This document shows positions 1-6,763 of a stretch of 6,820 nt of DNA, one piece after another. Under the pieces are notes generated by a model. The model saw nothing but the letters and a program-made list of their open reading frames with translations, searched no databases and had not been told where the DNA came from. The number at the start of each line of letters is the position of its first letter. Position 1 is the first letter of the stretch. Position numbers and translations under genes: made by a program. This DNA comes from Pseudomonadota bacterium. Its GTDB lineage: Bacteria; Pseudomonadota; Alphaproteobacteria; Rhizobiales; Xanthobacteraceae. Location of the stretch: NCBI GenBank assembly GCA_023433965.1, contig JAEYTQ010000686.1, positions 1-6,820 on the forward strand, given 5' to 3'.

Positions 1-725
1 ATCCCAATCCCTGCCTTCGCAGGCAGGGCGCTCGCCGCACCATAGAGCCCGCTGATCCGCTCTAGGGCGGTTGTCAACGTACCCTGGAGATCGGCCGAAT
101 CATGGCCGGTGGGCAGAACCATAAATACTGACCCAAAGGCGGTGTAGCCGTGAAAAAAGCTGTTGTCCGGACGGTAGGCCCGCATGCGCTCGATGAGTAG
201 CGGCTCGCCACCTGATCTTCTCACACAGAAGGTCGATTCCAACTCCCGGAAGTAGCGGCCTTCGCCCAAGGGGTCGTGGATAGTGAACGCATCGAAGATC
301 AACGCGTGAGCGTCGGCCGCGCAGTCAAGCTCGATGGTCTGCGACAACGCCGCATCGGGAAACATGATGCGGGGCTCGGGCAGATACTCGAGACTGCCGT
401 TGCTCTCGACATCGAGCTTCACCGTCTCGACAGCGCACGCCGCGGGTTCGGCGCGATGAACGGACGTCGCGCCCTGGCTGGTCAGGCACACGGCTGTCCC
501 GGGGCCAAGAATGAGGCGTTGTACAAGGCTGTCCTCTCCGTGCACTGCCCCGCTTGCCGTCTGCACGATCACGCTGAGGCAATCCGGCCGGTCCGGATCG
601 ACATGAAAGCTGCGCGTGAGCACGAAGGGCCAAGCGAACATGCGTCGGTCGACCACGGTACGGCCGGCACGCCGGACGAAGCTAAGGTCGAGCCGCGCTG
701 CGTCGCTCGCCGTTGCGCGACTCAT
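1..725 (-). CDS. ureD: Urease accessory protein UreD (partial, C-terminus beyond window)
   Basis: I translated this frame directly: it is open from an ATG at 725 to the window edge, giving 241 residues. UreD (UreH) binds the urease apoprotein and, with UreF and UreG, forms the complex that delivers nickel to UreC in the cytoplasm. Family-like blocks are visible: [29 protein letters not shown] spans residues 63-91 (usual form: GGD, then beta-strand, then TTPGATK.YR), [15 protein letters not shown] is at 111-125 (usual: LEWLPQETI.F), and SALPAKAG at 232-239 resembles the SxLP...G segment near the C-terminus. UreD is usually about 270-290 residues, so some 30-50 residues are probably missing. 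The ATG overlaps the ureG stop in an ATGA quartet, so translation is likely coupled. The motif after the middle block ([11 protein letters not shown], 149-159) departs from the common GR..SGE.F form, in line with the divergent UreC here. Confidence 0.9.
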   Translation of the reverse strand, partial: MSRATASDAARLDLSFVRRAGRTVVDRRMFAWPFVLTRSFHVDPDRPDCLSVIVQTASGAVHGEDSLVQRLILGPGTAVCLTSQGATSVHRAEPAACAVETVKLDVESNGSLEYLPEPRIMFPDAALSQTIELDCAADAHALIFDAFTIHDPLGEGRYFRELESTFCVRRSGGEPLLIERMRAYRPDNSFFHGYTAFGSVFMVLPTGHDSADLQGTLTTALERISGLYGAASALPAKAGIG

Positions 726-1372
726 GTCCTGAACAACACGTCGCGCTCGAGGAGATTGACGATCGACTCGATACCGTCGCCGCGGCGACAATTGGTGAGC
801 AGTACCGGACGGTCTCCGCGGACCTTCAATGCGTCCCGATGCATGCGCTCCAGATCCACGCCCACATAAGGCGCCAGATCGACCTTGTTGATGACGAGAA
901 GGTCGGCGCGAATGACACCCGGACCGCGCTTGCGTGGAATATCGTCGCCTCCGGCGACATCGATCACAAACATCCAAAAATCAGTCAGATCGCGCGAGAA
1001 CGTCGAGGCGAGATTGTCGCCGCCGCTTTCCAGCAGGATCAGCTCGACTCCCGGGAAGCGGCGCTCGAGCTGATCTGCGGCCTCGATGTTGAGCGTGGGA
1101 TCCTCGCGAATCACGGTGTGCGGACACGCGCCCGCCTCGACTGCCGACACCCGTGCCGGATCGATAAGACCGGAGCGCCTGATCCGTTCGGCGTCTTCGG
1201 CTGTGACCAAATCGTTGGTGATGACGGCGATATCGATGCCCCGTGCGGTGAGTGCCGGAATCAGGCACTCCACCAACGCGGTCTTGCCTGAACCGACCGG
1301 TCCTCCGATTCCAACCCTTGCGGCCGCGATCCGTGGCTGCGTCGATCCATTGTTGAGCGAAAGCCGGCTCAT
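722..1372 (-). CDS. ureG: Urease accessory GTPase UreG
   Basis: UreG is the SIMIBI-class GTPase that carries nickel and powers its insertion into urease. With the ATG at 1372 the protein is 216 residues, a normal length. Visible motifs in order: P-loop GPVGSGKT at residues 24-31, [12 protein letters not shown] near 52-63, the metal-binding Cys-Pro-His at 83-85 followed by [10 protein letters not shown], the switch-type ESGGDNL at 115-121, and the guanine-specificity NKVD at 162-165. All catalytic and metal-binding elements look intact. The frame is open upstream to 1420, but that would add 16 residues inside the ureC end; the start at 1372 makes a 4-nt ATGA overlap with the ureC stop and puts the P-loop at its usual distance from the N-terminus. 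The downstream ureD start overlaps the ureG stop in the same way. It acts with ureD and ureF of this cluster. Confidence 0.96.
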   Translation of the reverse strand: MSRLSLNNGSTQPRIAAARVGIGGPVGSGKTALVECLIPALTARGIDIAVITNDLVTAEDAERIRRSGLIDPARVSAVEAGACPHTVIREDPTLNIEAADQLERRFPGVELILLESGGDNLASTFSRDLTDFWMFVIDVAGGDDIPRKRGPGVIRADLLVINKVDLAPYVGVDLERMHRDALKVRGDRPVLLTNCRRGDGIESIVNLLERDVLFRT

Positions 1373-3075
1373 CGGAGCATGTACCGTCTTGCCAGCGGCA
1401 CCTCCGTCGCCGGCGAGCACATCAGAAGCTTCCCATCGGCCCGAACCTCGAACGTTTGCGGGTCGACCTCGACATGCGGTGTCGCAGCGTTACGCAACAT
1501 GTCTGCCTTCCGCAATTTTCGCACATTCTTGATCTGGACGGGGGCGCGCTCAAGGCGGAGCTTGCGGGTCACGTCAGCATCCATGGCGAGCTTCGACATG
1601 AAATTGACCCCCAGTCTTTGCGGTGCGGCACCGAGAGCCCCCCACATCCGTTTCTGGATCATCGGTTCCGACAGGCCGAGGCTGCCGTTGCCGTCACCCA
1701 TGGCTGCCCAGACGACAAAACCGTTCTTGATCACCATATAGGGCTTGATGCCGAACGACGCGCGCGGCCAAAGAACGAGATCGGCCATCTTGCCCGGTTC
1801 GATCGAACCGACCGTATGGTCGATGCCGACGGCAATAGCCGGATTGATGGTCAGCTTGGCAATGTAGCGCTTGATGCGCTCATTATCCGCACGTGCCGTC
1901 TTTTCCTCGGGCAGGCGACCGATCCGATCCTTCATCACGCTCGCGAGCTGCCAGCACTTCGCGACGTTCTCGGCGAGGCGTCCCATGCCTTGCGTATCCG
2001 TGCCGAAGATCGAGATCGCCCCCATATCGTGCAGAAAGTCTTCCGCCGCCATCGACTGGGCGCGCACCCGTGCCTCACCGAACATCACGTCCTCGGGCGC
2101 ATTGTAATTGAGCTGATGACAGATCATCGTCATCGGAACGCCCTCCTCCATGCCGTAAGACGTGTACGGATTGGTCGGATTGGTCGACGAGGGAATGACG
2201 TTATCCCACGACACGACCTTGAGCAGATCCGGGGCGTGACCGCCGCCGGCGCCTTCCACGTGATACATATGGATGGTGCGCCCCTCGACCGCTGCCATCG
2301 TATCTTCGCAGAAGCCGTATTCGTTGATCGAGTCGGTGTGGAGGTGAACAGCGAAATCATTGCGATCTGCCGCAATGAGGCTCTGATCGATCACCGCGGG
2401 GGCGGCGCCGAAATCCTCGTGAATTTTCACGGACATGCCGCCGGCCGCAACCGCTTCCTCGATCGCCTCGGGGTTTGACCCCGCACGTCCGAACAAGGCA
2501 TAATTGAGCGGCGAGAACTCGATCGCCTGCAGGAAGCGCGCGAAGGTCGAAGCGGCCCCGCTACCGACGTCAAAAACCGGCCCAGATCCGTTTCCGACCA
2601 AGGTGGTGGTCCCGCCGGAAAGCGCATGGTCGGATTGCTCGGGCGAGATCAGGTGCGCGTGCGACTCAATGGCGCCGGCGGTGACGATAAATGGGCCACC
2701 GGCAATCGGCGCCGTCGTGTGACCCACGACCATGTCGGGATGCACATTGGGCATCACGTCGGGATTGCCGGCCTTGCCTATACCAACTATGCGCCCGTCA
2801 CGGATGCCAATGTCGGCCTTTACGATGCCGGCGACTGCATCGACGATGGTCGCGTTCTTGATGACAACGTCGAGAATATTGTGTGAGGCCGTTCGGTAGG
2901 CGTTGACGCCTTCGCCATCGCGCAGGTTCTTTCCCGCACCGACCAGCAGTTCGTGCCCGTAGGTGGTGAAGTCGTGCTCAATCTCGGCGAGCAGACTGGT
3001 GTCCGCCAGTCGCACAAGATCGCCCTTGGTGGGGCCGTAGAGTTCGCCGTACGCCCTGCGCGACAGGATTGCCAT
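1369..3075 (-). CDS. ureC: Urease alpha (catalytic) subunit UreC, divergent active-site loop
   Basis: The catalytic urease chain hydrolyses urea to ammonia and carbamate at a di-nickel centre. It has 568 residues, normal for UreC. Nickel ligands are present by comparison with Klebsiella UreC: His139 and His141 (in SHAHLISP), the carbamylated-lysine equivalent Lys217 with His219 (KIHEDFG), His246 (LHTDSINE), His272 ([13 protein letters not shown]) and Asp360 (GTDTQGMGR). The flap residues Cys319 and His320 (MICHQLN) and Arg336 are also kept. It departs from ordinary ureases in three places. The ATTCTPG segment after the GxGxGP turn is absent and the region is about 5 residues shorter ([10 protein letters not shown], 167-176). 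The usual DxHxH is ESHAH. Gly363 replaces Ala363. From memory, a second urease type in Streptomyces shows a similar altered loop and the same Gly. The start has GGGAG 7 nt upstream (3083-3087), inside the ureAB end; the ureAB stop is 2 nt away. Confidence 0.96.
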   Translation of the reverse strand: MAILSRRAYGELYGPTKGDLVRLADTSLLAEIEHDFTTYGHELLVGAGKNLRDGEGVNAYRTASHNILDVVIKNATIVDAVAGIVKADIGIRDGRIVGIGKAGNPDVMPNVHPDMVVGHTTAPIAGGPFIVTAGAIESHAHLISPEQSDHALSGGTTTLVGNGSGPVFDVGSGAASTFARFLQAIEFSPLNYALFGRAGSNPEAIEEAVAAGGMSVKIHEDFGAAPAVIDQSLIAADRNDFAVHLHTDSINEYGFCEDTMAAVEGRTIHMYHVEGAGGGHAPDLLKVVSWDNVIPSSTNPTNPYTSYGMEEGVPMTMICHQLNYNAPEDVMFGEARVRAQSMAAEDFLHDMGAISIFGTDTQGMGRLAENVAKCWQLASVMKDRIGRLPEEKTARADNERIKRYIAKLTINPAIAVGIDHTVGSIEPGKMADLVLWPRASFGIKPYMVIKNGFVVWAAMGDGNGSLGLSEPMIQKRMWGALGAAPQRLGVNFMSKLAMDADVTRKLRLERAPVQIKNVRKLRKADMLRNAATPHVEVDPQTFEVRADGKLLMCSPATEVPLARRYMLR

Positions 3076-3077
3076 GA

Positions 3078-3776
3078 TCAGGCTCCCAGATAGCCGCGGG
3101 CGCGAGCCAGCTTCAGCGCATCATCCCTCGCCGACGGCGCATCCAACGGACCGTTGACGAGGCCTGCCTGCCCATGCACGACGCGATCACCCGAGATCGG
3201 AACCAGCCGCACGGACTTGGTGACCCCCGGCTCGAAACGGATACCGGCCCCCGCAGGACGGTCGATTTTCGTGCCCCAGGCTGCCGCGCGATCGAAGAGC
3301 AAGGCACGATTGACCTCGAAGAAGTGAGTGTGGCTGCGAACCTGAACGTCACGGTCGCCGGTATTCGTGACATCGATGGTGATCGCCTCCAAGTTTGCGA
3401 AGCTCTCAATGTCTCCGTCGCCTGCGATGATCTCACCGGGCACGATATCGTCCACGACCGATGTGTCACTGGGACCGATCGGTTCGAAAAGCGCCATCAC
3501 CTTGGTCCCTTCCGCGAACATGCATTCGATATAGAGCATCGGGATCATCTGCCCGACACCCGACTCGACATCGTCCCATGTCAGCAAACGGCCTGCCATG
3601 TCGCGGATTTCTGCGTAAGGCATGTTGCGGCGCGCCGCAGTCATGACTTCGTCCGTGATATAGGCGACCGCCTCCGGATGGCTCAGCGGAATTCCCAGCG
3701 ACCGATTGCGGCGCGCCATTTGCGCGGCATTGAAGATGACGAGGCGATCCATCTCGGTCGGTGAAAGGTTCATCAT
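3078..3776 (-). CDS. ureAB: Fused urease gamma/beta subunit UreAB
   Basis: One 232-residue chain joins the two small structural subunits that scaffold UreC. Residues 2-100 are the gamma domain (MNLSPTEMDRL start, HPEAVAYI at 33-40, LLTWDDVESGVGQMIP at 64-79, EGTKVMALFEPI at 89-100). Residues about 101-110 are a short linker. Residues 111-212 are the beta domain (IVPGEI at 111-116, NTGDRDVQV at 138-146, SHTHFFEVN at 148-156, FEPGVTKSVRLV at 181-192). A charged tail of about 20 residues ends in ARARGYLGA. Gamma/beta fusion is known from Helicobacter (UreA) and some Streptomyces; many bacteria keep ureA and ureB separate. The frame is open to 3878, but the extra N-terminus lies inside ureF and is low-complexity in character. 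The ATG at 3776 has GAGAGGA 9 nt upstream; the adjacent ATG at 3773 is the alternative. It follows ureF by 16 nt and precedes ureC by 2 nt. Confidence 0.95.
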   Translation of the reverse strand: MMNLSPTEMDRLVIFNAAQMARRNRSLGIPLSHPEAVAYITDEVMTAARRNMPYAEIRDMAGRLLTWDDVESGVGQMIPMLYIECMFAEGTKVMALFEPIGPSDTSVVDDIVPGEIIAGDGDIESFANLEAITIDVTNTGDRDVQVRSHTHFFEVNRALLFDRAAAWGTKIDRPAGAGIRFEPGVTKSVRLVPISGDRVVHGQAGLVNGPLDAPSARDDALKLARARGYLGA

Positions 3777-3785
3777 GGAAGAGCA

Positions 3786-3792
3786 TCCTCTC
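3786..3792 (-). promoter_or_regulatory. Ribosome binding site deciding the ureAB start
   Basis: On the minus strand GAGAGGA sits 9 nt before the ATG at 3776 and 12 nt before the second ATG at 3773. It lies directly after the ureF stop (3793-3795). This supports starting UreAB at MMNLSP rather than at the longer open-frame start inside ureF. Confidence 0.65.
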
Positions 3793-4470
3793 TCAAGTCG
3801 CGAACATGCGAACATGTCGCAGCGGCCCACGCGAAACCGCGATGTCAATGAAAGGCGTGAAGCTCGCAGGCAGCGCATCGGGCGGCGGAGTTACCTCGAG
3901 CAGTCCCGCCAGCAACATGCGTGCGGCTTCCTGGCTACGCTGCGCCTCGATGTGGCCGATGATCCCGAGCCTAACGGCTGCACTGACGAGGCCGGTCACG
4001 AGCGTCCAGCCCGAGACCAATTCCGCGGCCTCCAGGCTAAGCCCCGCGTCCCGGCCGACGACGGCCTGCACGACGGCCAGATGGCCAAGCCTTGCATCCG
4101 ACGACACCAGGCCACGGTAAGCGACCGATAGCGGTCCATCGAGCCTGAACCATACCCCGAGTAGCGCCCTGCCCGCCCGCCGCGATCCTTCCCGCATTTC
4201 GGCCGAAGGTGTTGCCGCCTCGGCCAGGCGATCCGCGCGCGCGATGGCTACACAATCCTCTGCTCGAAAGGCCTGGCGCAGCAGGACACGATCCATACTT
4301 GCCCAGCGCCGCTCGAGCTGGTCCGCGACAATCCGATCCAGTTCGCTGCGGTTGGCAAGCATCCCGTCTGCAGCAAGGCCTTCCAGCCCCCAGGAGAACG
4401 CAAAGCCGCCGGCCGGGTAGGCACTGTCCCCGAGCTGCAGCAAGGCCAGCGTCTGCGATCTGTCAAACAG
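3793..4470 (-). CDS. ureF: Urease accessory protein UreF (probable non-AUG start)
   Basis: UreF binds UreD on the urease apoenzyme and recruits UreG; it is thought to gate GTP hydrolysis and nickel entry. Using a CTG start at 4470 the product is 225 residues, close to Klebsiella UreF (about 224). The family N-terminus is clear: LALLQLGDSAYPAGGFAFSWGLE, residues 8-30, aligns with [23 protein letters not shown] of Klebsiella. Later segments are GSRRAGRALLGVW, a helical stretch through SGWTLVTGLVSAAVRLGIIGHIEAQ, and an ending in PLRHVRMFAT. The start is uncertain. There is no ATG or GTG near the expected position; in-frame ATGs at 4542, 4563 and 4602 would add unlike residues inside ureE, and a TTG at 4443 lacks a ribosome site. 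CTG has GGAG 7 nt upstream and gives an N-terminus of family length. It would overlap the ureE stop by 8 nt, implying coupled translation. Identity is firm; the start is inferred. Confidence 0.88.
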   Translation of the reverse strand: MFDRSQTLALLQLGDSAYPAGGFAFSWGLEGLAADGMLANRSELDRIVADQLERRWASMDRVLLRQAFRAEDCVAIARADRLAEAATPSAEMREGSRRAGRALLGVWFRLDGPLSVAYRGLVSSDARLGHLAVVQAVVGRDAGLSLEAAELVSGWTLVTGLVSAAVRLGIIGHIEAQRSQEAARMLLAGLLEVTPPPDALPASFTPFIDIAVSRGPLRHVRMFAT

Positions 4471-4915
4471 CGTAATTCTCCACGATCTCGCCTGCCTCGA
4501 GCAGCGGCCTGATCCGTGCCCGGTAAGTGTCGAGCGGAGCATCGAGCAGGACGACGAGGACATCGTCCTCGAAACGGACCCGCCAATGCAGATTTCCGGC
4601 ATTCCAGCCCAGCTTCAGCGCGGCAGCTTGGTTGACGGGCTTCAATCGCCAGCATTCCTGCTCGCCGAAGCGGACGATGATGGCCCGGTCGTGCGCGAGA
4701 AACAGCAAGGCCCCGTCGACCAGGTCCTCGTCCCGGTTCAGGCTGACGGCGCAATCGGTTCCGCGATCGGTCGTCAAGCGGAAGCGCTTGCGGCCGACGT
4801 CCGACGGCGGCACGAACAGGAGTTCGATCCCGCCATGATGTTCGACGTGGTGGAGACGGCCTGCATAGGCTGCGTCGTCGGACCGTCCGATGATGCCGTG
4901 AAGCCGTAACGTCAT
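4463..4915 (-). CDS. ureE: Urease nickel metallochaperone UreE
   Basis: UreE is a dimeric nickel-binding chaperone that hands nickel to UreG. With the ATG at 4915 the protein is 150 residues (MTLRLHGIIG...). The N-terminal half is the beta-rich UreE domain; RFRLTTDRGTDCAVSL at 44-59 matches the usual R.R..T..G...GL block, and DGALLFLAHDRAIIVRF follows at about 67-83. The C-terminal ferredoxin-like half has LGWNAGNLHWRVRFEDD, where GNLH (107-110) corresponds to the conserved GNRH and His110 to the interface nickel-binding His. The C-terminus ends in EAGEIVENYAV, without the His-rich tail many UreE proteins carry, so its nickel storage capacity is probably low. The frame opens at a TTG at 4930, but AGGAG lies 6 nt before the ATG at 4915, which I prefer. 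It lies 31 nt after the ABM gene and overlaps the inferred start of ureF. Confidence 0.9.
   Translation of the reverse strand: MTLRLHGIIGRSDDAAYAGRLHHVEHHGGIELLFVPPSDVGRKRFRLTTDRGTDCAVSLNRDEDLVDGALLFLAHDRAIIVRFGEQECWRLKPVNQAAALKLGWNAGNLHWRVRFEDDVLVVLLDAPLDTYRARIRPLLEAGEIVENYAV
4478..4481 (-). promoter_or_regulatory. Ribosome binding site for a CTG-started ureF
   Basis: On the minus strand GGAG ends 7 nt before the CTG at 4470, normal Shine-Dalgarno spacing. The same GGAG is only 4 nt from an in-frame ACG (4473) and 1 nt from an in-frame ATT (4476), so CTG is the best-spaced of the near-cognate starts. It lies within the last codons of ureE. Confidence 0.45.
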
Positions 4916-4921
4916 GATGTT

Positions 4922-4926
4922 CTCCT
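4922..4926 (-). promoter_or_regulatory. Ribosome binding site deciding the ureE start
   Basis: AGGAG on the minus strand with a 6-nt spacer to the ATG at 4915. This argues against the alternative TTG start at 4930, which lies upstream of it. Confidence 0.65.
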
Positions 4927-4927
4927 G

Positions 4928-4957
4928 CAACGACCGGAGGACCGGCTTACCGGGTTG
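4928..4957 (-). other. Imperfect inverted repeat between the ABM gene and ureE
   Basis: Two arms face each other. On the plus strand caac (4928-4931) plus ccgg (4934-4937) pair with ccgg (4950-4953) plus gttg (4954-4957), giving 8 bp interrupted by a 2-nt bulge, with a 12-nt loop. The structure spans the ABM stop codon and ends just before the ureE ribosome site. It has no run of U residues after it, so it is not a typical intrinsic terminator. It could influence ureE translation or RNA processing, or be chance in GC-rich DNA. Confidence 0.25.
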
Positions 4958-5249
4958 TCGCCGACACCTCCGTCGAGATTACCAATGTGACCTCTCCATC
5001 CAGGATGGGCTTGGCAATTCCGAAGAAGGTCGCGACGACCGCCGAGCTGTTGTGGCGATCCATCGCAGCCTTGTCGGCAAATCGCTCGTACGTCGTGAAC
5101 ACGCACGGATCGTCCTCGCTCTGCGAGATGAAGAATCCGATCGTATCAGGCTCGTTAGCCGCCACATTCTCGGCGACGGCCATCAACGCGTCACGCATCG
5201 TGACCTGGTGCCCGGACTTTGCCTTGATGACGGCGGTGATGGTAATCAT
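4947..5249 (-). CDS. ABM-domain protein (antibiotic biosynthesis monooxygenase / quinol monooxygenase-like)
   Basis: This is a small protein of 100 residues, the usual size for a single dimeric alpha+beta barrel ABM domain (YgiN- and ActVA-Orf6-like). Visible family features: the first strand [14 protein letters not shown], the helix with NVAANEPDTIGFFIS (28-42, usually a GxxxY/F pattern), FTTYERFADKAAMDRHNSS at 51-69 with the typical YE.(F/W)....A...H pattern (Tyr54, Glu55, His66), and the helix FFGIAKPILDG. Members oxidise aromatic or quinol substrates without cofactors, degrade haem, or have unknown roles, so no substrate can be named. The frame opens at a TTG at 5264, but the ATG at 5249 has GGAAG 8 nt upstream and overlaps the amidase stop by one base (TGATG). 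That tight coupling suggests it works with the amidase. No secretion signal is seen. Confidence 0.82.
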   Translation of the reverse strand: MITITAVIKAKSGHQVTMRDALMAVAENVAANEPDTIGFFISQSEDDPCVFTTYERFADKAAMDRHNSSAVVATFFGIAKPILDGEVTLVISTEVSATTR

Positions 5250-6763
5250 CAGAACTTCTTCCAATCACCGTCGGCCTCGAAGGCGCTGGCCGCCTGGTAG
5301 ATGGTCGCCTCGTCATAGTCCTTGGCGATCAGCATCAGGCCGACGGGGAGGCCATCCGACAGGCCGCAGGGAATGGTCATCGCGGGATGACCGGTCACGT
5401 CGAACGGACTGGTCGTGGCCGTCATTTCAAAGGCACGCTGGACAATCTCGGCGAGCGGCGCATCCTTGGCCGGGATCGGCGTGGCCACACAGGGCAAGGT
5501 CGGCATCAGCAGCAGGTCGTAGGAACCGAACACCGCATCATAGGCCGCCTTGGCAGCGATCGCGATGTTGCGTGATTTGGCGTAGTAACGACCGCGATAA
5601 TGGCTGACGCCCCACTGCCCGACCAGCATTGTGAGCTTGAGCGTCTCCGAGAGATCGTCGGCGCGGTTGCGCCAGCCAGAATGAGCGTCGAGTAGGCCGA
5701 CGTCATAGAGCCCCTTCCAGTTAAAGCCCATGCCGTTGCCGATCATCATCTGGACCAGGAAACCTTCTAGCGTGATCGGGTTCCACGCCGCGAGTGCATG
5801 TAGATGTTCGGGAATCGAAACTTCCGACACGCTGGCACCGAGCTTTGCGAACCGCTCTGCGCCGGCCTTCACCTTGGACGCAACGCCCTCCTGCATGTTC
5901 GCAACGGCAAATCCCTCCTTGAGGATGCCGATCTTCATGCCCTTCACGCCCTTGCGGAGCATCTCGGTGTAGCTCGTGACCTTCGGCGCGTATTGGCGCG
6001 GAGCTAACCCGTCGGGGCCGGCCAGCACCTCCAGCAACAACGCGTTGTCGGCGACATTGGCGGTCATCGGGCCGGTGTGGTCGATGGTCGATTCGATCGG
6101 CATCACGCCCGTATACGGCACGAGCCCGTGTGTCGCCTTCATGCCGTAGATGCCGCAATAAGAAGCCGGAATGCGGATCGAGCCGCCCTGATCGCCGCCT
6201 ATCGACATGTCGACCTCGCCGGCAGCGACCAGCGCGGCGCTTCCCGACGATGAGCCGCCGGCCGAATACCCCATCTTGAGCGGATTGTGGACTGGTGCAG
6301 GATCAGAGGTATGGCTGCCGCCCGACAGGCAGAAATGCTCGCACACGGCCTTGCCGACAATGGTGCCGCCGGCGTCGAGTATGCGGGTCACGATCGTTGC
6401 GTCAGCGGCGGGAATGAAGCCCTCGAGCGTGGTCGAGCCGTTCATCATCGGGACGCCGGCCAGGGCGACGTTGTCCTTCAGCACGATGGTGCGGCCCGCG
6501 AGCTTGCCGCTCGCCGCACCCTTGACCTCGGTCTTGATCGCCCACGCGCCGTACTTGTTGTCCTTCGGCATCGGCTTGGAGCCCGGCATGCGCGGATATT
6601 TGACCGGCGGCAGCGGGTTCGGCAGCTCGTCGATGACGTCGTACGCGTCGAACATCCCACCCATGAGCGCAAGATAGCTTCCGGCTTCTTCGACCGTCAT
6701 GTTCATATGCAGGCTCGCGGCGAGCTCGGCGACATCTTCGGCAGTCGGACGTTTGATAGACAT
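5249..6763 (-). CDS. Amidase-signature family amidase (Rhodococcus nitrile-pathway amidase type)
   Basis: It hydrolyses a carboxamide to the acid and ammonia, in the cytoplasm. It has 504 residues. The amidase-signature triad is complete: Lys96 ([12 protein letters not shown]), cis-Ser171 ([10 protein letters not shown]) and nucleophile Ser195 ([11 protein letters not shown]), with Asp191 also kept. Numbering and context match the Rhodococcus amidases linked to nitrile hydratase (from memory: Lys96, Ser171, Ser195). Further matches are VPMMNGS (104-110), [31 protein letters not shown] and a C-terminal [14 protein letters not shown]. Residues 1-90 form a helical N-terminal arm that shorter family members such as GatA lack. 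That arm argues against GatA, and the lack of an extra C-terminal domain argues against allophanate hydrolase. The ATG at 6763 has only a weak GGA 6 nt upstream. It is the first gene of the run and its stop overlaps the ABM start by one base. The actual substrate is not shown by sequence; aliphatic or aromatic amides are likely. Confidence 0.93.
   Translation of the reverse strand: MSIKRPTAEDVAELAASLHMNMTVEEAGSYLALMGGMFDAYDVIDELPNPLPPVKYPRMPGSKPMPKDNKYGAWAIKTEVKGAASGKLAGRTIVLKDNVALAGVPMMNGSTTLEGFIPAADATIVTRILDAGGTIVGKAVCEHFCLSGGSHTSDPAPVHNPLKMGYSAGGSSSGSAALVAAGEVDMSIGGDQGGSIRIPASYCGIYGMKATHGLVPYTGVMPIESTIDHTGPMTANVADNALLLEVLAGPDGLAPRQYAPKVTSYTEMLRKGVKGMKIGILKEGFAVANMQEGVASKVKAGAERFAKLGASVSEVSIPEHLHALAAWNPITLEGFLVQMMIGNGMGFNWKGLYDVGLLDAHSGWRNRADDLSETLKLTMLVGQWGVSHYRGRYYAKSRNIAIAAKAAYDAVFGSYDLLLMPTLPCVATPIPAKDAPLAEIVQRAFEMTATTSPFDVTGHPAMTIPCGLSDGLPVGLMLIAKDYDEATIYQAASAFEADGDWKKF

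Noticed and set aside
9..28. Perfect 8-bp inverted repeat with a 4-nt loop (GCGA, a GNRA-type loop, on the transcribed strand)
   Set aside because: It resembles a repeat unit or terminator, but it encodes the ALPAKAG segment that fits the normal UreD C-terminus, has no U-run after it, and the frame continues through it. Most likely a codon-level coincidence; a genome-wide copy count would settle it.
1373..1420. N-terminal extension of UreG as a possible His-rich metal-binding leader
   Set aside because: The 16 extra residues contain only one His and lie within the ureC coding end; the ATGA overlap at 1372 is the natural start.
1456..2478. Long plus-strand open frame of 340 codons opposite ureC
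   Set aside because: It is exactly antisense to a well-conserved gene, its product resembles no family I know and is rich in Arg, His and Asp, as expected from reading high-GC coding DNA backwards. Other plus-strand frames (276-869, 713-1291, 3174-3764, 4987-5607, 6207-6677) fail for the same reason.
3777..3878. N-terminal extension of UreAB
   Set aside because: The extra 34 residues (Arg, Cys and Ser rich) lie inside ureF and resemble no gamma-subunit N-terminus; the ribosome site before 3776 explains the start.
5249..6763. Amidase as GatA or as the amidase half of urea amidolyase (allophanate hydrolase)
   Set aside because: The long N-terminal arm, the Rhodococcus-like VPMMNGS and [11 protein letters not shown] contexts and the absence of gatB/gatC or urea carboxylase genes argue against both.
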